The position numbers and the translations under genes are program-made. A model generated the notes under the pieces. That model was not told the DNA's origin. It saw only the letters and a program-made list of their open reading frames with translations, and made no database searches. This document shows positions 57,441 to 64,000 of a DNA stretch of 64,000 nt, in pieces (the stretch's first letter is position 1; each line of letters opens with the position of its first letter). This stretch comes from Biscogniauxia marginata (lineage: Eukaryota; Ascomycota; Sordariomycetes; Xylariales; Xylariaceae). The stretch spans positions 124,001 to 188,000 of the forward strand of contig MU404114.1 of NCBI GenBank assembly GCA_022695795.1, given 5' to 3'.

Positions 57441-58668
57441 TTTCTCTTTTGTTTCTTCCCTCCCCTCCCCCCCCTTAATTTTCCTCGGGTTGTCGGTTGG
57501 GCTGGAGAGTTTGTTGGAAGGAGAGAGGGCGGATATGAGACTGAGGATTTAAGGGGAAGAATGGATGGGAGGGTTTGGTGTTTGAGACTCGCTACTCTGG
57601 GTGATTTGTAATATGTATTGATAGATAGATGGTTAATGAAACTGACTGTCCAACTTATCATATATATTGAATTATTTCTTATTAGAGGATTGATGTTAGT
57701 ATGTAGCCCATCGTCGACAACTACGGGTGAATAAGATCAACGAAATTGCGAGTGCACCTGGGGTGGTGACAAAAGGCGTATATATTAAAATAAAGTGTTG
57801 TTCTTTCAACAAGTTGGCGAGTGGATGAAAGCAATCCATGGGTCTGGGGGGATGAGTAGAAGGAAAGTCCGCCTCAATGGTCTGGTGGGGGAGGCCATTG
57901 AAACCCCGGGTACCGGAGCATGCCTCGCCAACTTAGTTTTTTTTCTTTTTTTCTTTTCGATTCTCCTTTTTGTAGATCGCCAGTTCGAGCCCTACTGGTG
58001 TATCTTTTTTTCCCTCCCTTTCTTTTCCTTTTCCGTTTCCTTCCACCATCCCCTCTCTCTTCCCCCTTACCCCGGGTAATGACCAATATGAATAGTATAT
58101 AAACTATAATATAAAAAACGTCTGGAGGTCATTCATCGTATTTAAATTCACTTAAGCGCCATGGTGGTTTTATGGAAATCACTGTTAAAAGGAGATGATT
58201 ATCTTGACAGCCACACTAAGGTGGAATACACTGTGCCCTGTACCGGATCTTGTAGGTCATCAATTGTGTAGTTGGAAACAGCCAATCTCATATTATTTTA
58301 TGCAAATTTCATAGACTCACTACCTTCATATAGACATGACTCGTTATAATCTTTTCCAATATTGTGTCAAGCTAGTATTCTGTAGTAGGCTATCATCATG
58401 AATAGCACATGTCAACCAATATACGAGGACTGATTTTATATCATGTATTTGATGTCTCCTTATTGAAAGAGTAAACCCCTTTCATCTATGGAAATCTGGC
58501 CTAGTAAGGAGAATCCCATTATTATCCATCAACCACCATCAACATCATTGTTTCCTAGAGCAAAATACTCTGGATGTCTTCTGCCTTTGACGTAAGGACT
58601 GGATCTATTTCTATCTAACAGCAACCAATTATCTCGGAATCTCATCTTAGAGTCGTATATGTGCCTCA
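57441..58668. other. Convergent intergenic region
   Basis: About 1.2 kb between the small plus-strand gene and the minus-strand tyrosinase. It contains T-rich and C-rich tracts near 57930-58070 and no supported gene. Confidence 0.55.
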
Positions 58669-61127
58669 TCAACGAGAGCCCCATCCACCTTTAATCCCAG
58701 AGAAGACCATATCGGAATAGTTCCTGTTGCCGTACGTGGGGAACTCGGAGTCGCTGCTTGCCGGCGAGATGTTCTCATTCGCGACTTCGAGCCTCAGGCT
58801 GGGAACCCCACTGGGATCGACCGTCGTACCATCACCCTGCGCGCAAGGGGAAGAGAACATAAATTAGCGCCTCGGGAACTCATGCTCTTTTTGTGTCTTC
58901 GGGGATACACAACAGGGGCTTTTGCCCCCCCACCACACCATCCCCTCTCCTTTTCTTTTTTTTCTTGCATGCAGGCGGTCGTTACCCAGCATACGGGACG
59001 GCTGACTGCAGGCGATCCTGCTAATGCAATGCTCGGGTTCCTAGGTGGGGGTAGAAAAGGAAGGGGGGGGGGGGGGACTAATGGGGGGAGAGAGGGGAGA
59101 ACAAAAAGAAAAAAAGAAAGCAAAAAAAAGAAAGGATGACGTACCTTCTTTATCTGGACACGCAGCTTATCCCGCAGGGTTCGGAAGATGGTATCGAGAT
59201 CTGCGTCGGTAAGGTTCAGGATGCCGATGGCGCGCCCGAGGGGGATCTCGTCGTGCGCGAGACCCGCCGTCGGCATGCCGAGGAGCACCATGCGCCCAGC
59301 GAGGTCGTCGTCATCATCGCCCACGTAGATGTCGATGCTGGACGGGAGCTCAAGGTCCGCCCGCTCAACCTGCACGGCAACGAACCATTCCTGCCGCGGC
59401 ACCAAGCCCTTCCTTGCTCCCCCGGCCGCGGGAGGGGAGCCGTAAAGCTTGTTAATCTGGGATATTATGCTCTTGCGCCGCGCATCCGGGTCGAGCCGCT
59501 TGTTCATGAGCTCGACGTAGGTGTAGCCGAAGGCTTCGGTCGAGGAGGCGCTCATGCCCGTGTGGAAGGTTTTACCGTCTTCCTCTGCATTGTGTAGAAA
59601 GTCAATAACTAGTTAATTTCACCAAGCCAATAAAGAGACTCGCATCTGTGATTCTCGGATCATTTGGGGGGCTGAGAGGCTCAAGCCATTAGGTTACGTA
59701 CGGTAGAAAGGCTTTAACGGGCTATACACGGTGATCATCTCGCCCTTGGGGGTAGAGTACAGACCGTTGGTTATGTATGGATCCGTCTGGTACGTGATGT
59801 TGTGATGTACGACTGACCATAGAGCAGCGAGACGGTCGAGGTTAGCGTGGTGAAGCATACTGCGGAAGAGAAACTTGTCAGTAAGCTGTAACCTAATCTA
59901 TCTCTTTTCTCGAGAGGGAAGACAGAGAAAACTCACAACAGGGCATCAAAACTTGTTACGTCCAGGTTCAGAAAAGAGCCGCCAACGAGGTTGTGAATAT
60001 CGTTGTGCGGTGCTTCGAAACTGGACCCGGAGTTCGCCATAGATGACATCTCCTCGAAGGTATTGGAGGAAACGAAGGTTCGGTACTGTAATATGTCAGT
60101 ATGACCAGTATTATGGGGAGGGCTGGTCAAGAGCTGCCGCTCACAACTGAATCCTTGATTCGGGTGGATGCGCCCTGTAGATTCATGTTCACGACTTCAG
60201 GGTCAAAGCCATTCGCTCCATCTCTCGTGGTCGTTGGCGCCCAATCCCCTGAGCCTGGAAACTGATTTGGGTTTAGGGGATATGTCTGCCACCGGTAGTT
60301 ATAAAGGGGGTTGTGGAGAGTAATCGGTCCCTGTGGTCCATTCACGGTGACGTTCTCTTCCACACAAGAAGGCGGCAGTGATGAATCGTATGCCCAGTCC
60401 CAGAAAGGCAGCCGAAACTTCTGCGCCGCATCGTGATAAGCAGCGGCATCATCGCCCGTGTATTCTGAAGCGAGTTGCTGTACCTCCTCCCCCAGAATTT
60501 GCTGACTGTCGTCAGTAAATCGTTCTTTTGTTCGGGAATTCTGAAGATCCTACCTCGTAGAGGGCAACGTATGCACGATGCCATGCTATGAATTGTGTTT
60601 CCTGCTCCGCATATTAGCAACAAGAATTTTCCGGTTCAGTAGGTAATAGAGCCTTGGAAAGAAATATTACCATGTGCGGACAGTATCCTAGGCCAGAGCC
60701 TTGAAGATCGGGTGCAACCCCATTATATGGTTGATATGGCATGCCATGAACTCCTAGAGAAAGCCAGATTAGCAGGAATACTAGAAAAAACTATATGATC
60801 GGGATCTCACCAGCGACACCGAAGTGCGATTTTGGATCATTCTCAGGTCTTTGTTGAAGAGAATCAAGGCCGCGGATGAATAGATCCCTATTGAGCGTCA
60901 GTAGAAGTTTGTCCTCTTCTAATACGAGCTGAATATCCACAATACCATACAGGGCCTCCGTTGTTTGCCAAGAAATTGACGTCTAATCGCATGGGTTTCT
61001 CGCCAGTCTGTTGATTTATACCTGTAGTCATGCCGATGACAGGTATGGCTTTATCCAGACTTACGACTCGGGCGATCACAACCGTGATCACGGCGAAGAA
61101 AACCAACTTCCCAGACACGTCCATCAT
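58669..61127 (-). CDS. Tyrosinase (polyphenol oxidase), intact
   Basis: Type-3 copper oxidase that hydroxylates monophenols and oxidises diphenols to quinones, for melanin or secondary metabolites. Nine exons: 61127-60946, 60887-60811, 60753-60671, 60601-60554, 60501-60145, 60085-59937, 59859-59702, 59584-59145 and 58836-58669, giving 553 aa with every phase consistent. CuA ligands: H89 (VHGMPYQPYNG), H113 (YCPHM) and H122 (AWHRAYVALYE). CuB ligands: H276 and H280 (APHNDIHNLVGG), and the HH pair at 302-303 (FMLHHANLDRLAALW). The C-P-H at 111-113 fits the Cys-His thioether of fungal tyrosinases. FRLPFWDWAYD and the later GYTYVEL are also typical. A C-terminal domain of ~200 residues follows, as in latent fungal enzymes. 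A hydrophobic start (LVFFAVITVVIARVVS) suggests a signal peptide or anchor. Intron 8 is 308 nt with a 14-base G-run. Confidence 0.9.
59063..59076. repeat. Poly-G tract (14 bases) within tyrosinase intron 8
   Basis: A G homopolymer on the plus strand, read as C in the transcript. It lies in the long eighth intron among A/G-rich low-complexity sequence. The exact length may be uncertain. Confidence 0.8.
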
Positions 61128-63497
61128 GATGATACGAGGTGCAAATCAAGAGTGGTAATCGATGCGAGTCGATGGGATACTTGTTTGTGAGTGCGGTAGT
61201 AGGAAAAAAAGCATGCAATGATAATACGCGTTCGCTTGTTGCCCAGAAACAGAAACTTGGATTCCAATCTAGAGGAAACCGAAACAAACATTCATATAGA
61301 CATTTGAATTTTTTTAAGTCTTGCTCGTCCCATCCCGATGGTAGCGAGGCCCATTTCTTTACATTCCCTAATGACTCCATTCACTCATTCTTAGTGAACC
61401 CATGTGGTTCTGCGGTTTCAACTGCAGGGAAACCACACAGAGATGTCGTCCCGGGTTGCCTTGTGACATGCATGTATGAAGACATTATGAGATGTTGAAG
61501 TGAGGCATGGCGTGTAACTGGCGCAATCACCGACCGCTTTATGCACCAAAATTAACTCTCGTATTCAAGCATTAGGTATCCATTATTGCCTTTTTGTTCT
61601 AGCATTCGAGCTGATGATTCCACCGTAGCGGGAGTGACGAGCCTGACTTACTGACCATGTGAATCGTGGCGAAAAGCCTCATAGCCGTTTTCAGACTGAA
61701 CCAACCTCCTAATGCAGTCCATTAAAACTAAAAGAAAGCCAATTTCGTGTTCCCTGTATGAGCCATGCTTTCGTTGGCAATATCGCTCGGTAGCCCGCAG
61801 CGTTAGCCAAGTGCCCACGACGAATCAAGCATAACTTCTCACGTGGAAGTCACTGGGAATCAACAGTCATCACCCCCGTGGGGGGAGTTTTTCTACTTGG
61901 CTTTAGAGAAGCGCTCGGGACGTGCCTGGTAGGACCAAGTCCAGAGCCCATGCCGAACTTTGGCGCACGACACACGGCATGGAAATCCGTGTTGTAGTGG
62001 CACAAGGTTAGTGCACCGAAGAATGTAGTGCAAGGCACAAATGTGGATAGTCAAGCACCCTTTTAGGTTCTACATGGGATCACTGCTTGCTTGGGGAGCG
62101 CGAAGTGTGTTGTCAGATACTTAGTCGTAGCATAAGCTGACTGCGACCTGCGAGGCAGCCTCACGATTCCGGGTTGCTCTTCTAAGCCAATAGTAGCAAA
62201 GGGCAAGATAATAGATCGAGATTATGTCTAGACCACTTGGCTAAGAGGGTTCGTCATCGGCCTGTCTTGTGAGCAATGTGCTCTATATTGCTACACTGAC
62301 TTCTAGCTGCCGAGCAAGGACCGAAACAAATATACGTAATGAAATGCTGATAGTTATGTTTCAACTGTCTTGATAGCTTATTGATCTGTAATGTGGCTCC
62401 TGATATCACTTAAAGAGGGTCAGAGAAGAGATACATTAGGTAGGTAGCTGTATGATATATGTTAGGCTAGCTAGACAGCACGGACGAAGTGGCCCCCCTT
62501 CCCATAGGAATAATAGTATCATAATAAATATAAACAGATTCTTGTGATAGAATAGTAAGGATCATGCCTTAGTTACTTTAATCACATTAATACTTCTTAC
62601 AAGCTGTGCTCACAATCTCTGTTGCCGAGTGAATTAGGACTTGGTGGCATGATCAGATAGTGTGTCTGAACTGAAGTTCCTGAAATCGTGACTGGCCTGG
62701 TGTCATGGCTCGGTTCATGGCGATCTTCTAATGGTGAAGTTTGCAGGCGATACTTCTTATGTAAAAGCAGTTCTTACGAGTCTCGGGTTTTCTCTTGGAA
62801 ACAGGAACGGCCAAAGTCTCGGAGGCTTTTTCACTAGCAAAAGTCAGAGACACGGAGCCGACCGAAACTGTTAGATAGCCGCGAACTGAGACATCTGTCC
62901 ATCGACAGAGCTTTGGGGAAGTTATTAATGAGTTTGCAAGGAGGGGGTTTATCGGGATCATGCGAAAATTAAAATATATTGATTAACAATATGAGAAAAA
63001 AAAAAGCCCTTCTTATCCCGTATTCGTCCACTAAATTCCATTGCTGTTTGAAAATAATAAGCCAAGATGTGCTGAATACGTGTGTAGAAAAAAGGGGAAG
63101 GGGAGATCATAGTTTTTCCAACGGCTAAAGAGTAAGTAATTAGCCTGCCGCTTTCCGCTAATGGTTCCACCGGTATTCATTTTTACCCCCAAGATAACGC
63201 TCTGTACGACTAGAAATCAACAAGATCTTCTTATCTTTCAGTTAAATCAGGAAACCTCTTATAGTAGCGTCCGTGCCCCCTTTCAAGTAGTTTGTGAGTT
63301 GGCGACGTGAGGGCAATGCAAGCTTATGTTTAGTTGATGCCCTTGTATTTGACAAAAAGCAATCCAAAATGGCAAGTCTCTATTCCCTAATGGATCCTTG
63401 CCGGTCGAACTCGATGCATACTTTGGTCACAGCGTTAGTGGATGTAGTAGTCAGGTCATGCTCTTCCCTTGCCAGCTTCTCGGGTGTCAGCAGCCTC
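61128..63497. other. Intergenic region
   Basis: About 2.4 kb without a supported gene. The left part must contain the tyrosinase promoter, and the right end holds the 3' UTR of the DapA-family gene. A nonamer A-run lies near 62997-63005. Confidence 0.5.
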
Positions 63498-64000
63498 TCA
63501 CAGTGATTTCTCTAGCATAACTAGGTCCCTGAATCCTTCTTTCCACAATTTAGTTTGCTCGGCAGTTGGCTTGGGGAGTGGGCTTCGGGCGTAGCCGCCG
63601 TAGCCCATCCACGACTGGAGCCCTGCCTTGACACCAACCACACCACCCTGAATTGCGGTCCAGTCACCTTGTGAAACCGTTGCCTGCATCTTTTGGGCCT
63701 CGTCATACTTGCCAGCTTTGTACAATTCGATAGTTTTGATACAGGCTTTCGGCGCGATGTTTGCGAGTCCCGCCAGTATGCCGTGGCCTCCTCCAATCAA
63801 TGACTGGATCGAGAAGTCTGCCGAACCCGCAAGGACTAGGAATTCAGGGGCAAGGGGGTCATAGTTCCTGGTCCCCTTACGTGTTGCCGCTGCCACACGG
63901 TTTAACTTGCCCGTGTTACCACAAGTGAGTTTAACACCGACAATTTTAGGGTGCTGTGCTAGCTTGAGAATAACATCAGAAGAGAGGTCCAAGCCGTTCA
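63498..64000 (-). CDS. DapA-family aldolase/synthase, 3' part only
   Basis: The open frame enters from the right edge and ends at 63498, so the start and the first ~150 residues are outside the window. The visible 167 codons begin with GLDLSSDVILKLAQHPKIVG followed by VKLTCGNTGKL. The Lys in IVGVKLTCGN matches the Schiff-base lysine of dihydrodipicolinate synthase and N-acetylneuraminate lyase family enzymes. FLVLAGSADFSIQSLIGGGH and GILAGLANIAPK follow and fit the same fold. Fungi make lysine by the aminoadipate route, so a catabolic aldolase role is more likely, for example 4-hydroxy-2-oxoglutarate or a keto-deoxy sugar acid. The exact substrate cannot be told. No lesion is seen in the visible part. 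Confidence 0.85.
   Translation of the reverse strand, partial: NGLDLSSDVILKLAQHPKIVGVKLTCGNTGKLNRVAAATRKGTRNYDPLAPEFLVLAGSADFSIQSLIGGGHGILAGLANIAPKACIKTIELYKAGKYDEAQKMQATVSQGDWTAIQGGVVGVKAGLQSWMGYGGYARSPLPKPTAEQTKLWKEGFRDLVMLEKSL

Noticed and set aside
57955..57995. Sequence with CAGTTCGAGCCCTACTG, resembling a tRNA T-arm
   Set aside because: The bases flanking the loop do not form a proper 5-bp T-stem with a 7-base loop, and no other tRNA arms are present.

Overview
This window is nuclear DNA from a filamentous ascomycete (Pezizomycotina, most likely Sordariomycetes; a xylarialean-type fungus is only a guess). Genes carry short spliceosomal introns of mostly 50-150 nt with GTANGT-type donors, CTAAC/CTGAC-like branch points and YAG acceptors. 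The proteins are typical fungal families (Erg27, Hom6, Qcr6, Mdm1, Trm8, tyrosinase, GH79). Gene models were assembled by hand from open frames, splice motifs and family motifs. I ran no alignments, so family names rest on recognised motifs.

About 1-39.7 kb is a mostly housekeeping block: a serine-rich single-pass membrane protein; a CCDC174-like nuclear protein sharing a divergent promoter with homoserine dehydrogenase; a small two-helix membrane protein revealed only after splicing; Erg27-type 3-ketosteroid reductase; an FLVCR-like MFS transporter; complex III hinge subunit Qcr6; a WBP2-like PPxY protein; a formin-type GBD/FH3 protein without FH2; the tRNA m7G46 methyltransferase Trm8, divergent from it; an Mdm1-type PXA-RGS-PX sorting nexin; a two-RRM SR-type RNA-binding protein with an apparent 6-nt micro-exon; and a glutathione S-transferase with a possible mitochondrial leader. 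A 5.2-kb stretch (20.0-25.2 kb) has no gene I can support.

About 39.7-64 kb is accessory in character: gene-poor and repeat-bearing. It holds an intact BBE-type FAD-linked oxidase and an intact BSC6-like MFS transporter. Beside them lie three broken genes not visible as long ORFs: a tyrosinase (minus strand), an HSL-type alpha/beta hydrolase (plus strand) and a PaxU/TMEM53-like DUF829 hydrolase (minus strand). Most stops in the tyrosinase relic fit CpA-to-TpA change (TGG to TAG, CAA/CAG to TAA/TAG), as left by repeat-induced point mutation (RIP). Oxidase, transporter, tyrosinase and hydrolases together look like a small oxidative/secondary-metabolism locus that is half decayed. This is the most interesting part of the window.

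Further on are a secreted, probably GPI-anchored GH79 glycosidase with two perfect inverted repeats in its 5' flank, a short acidic 76-aa protein, an intact nine-exon tyrosinase with all copper ligands, and the 3' part of a DapA-family aldolase that runs off the right edge.
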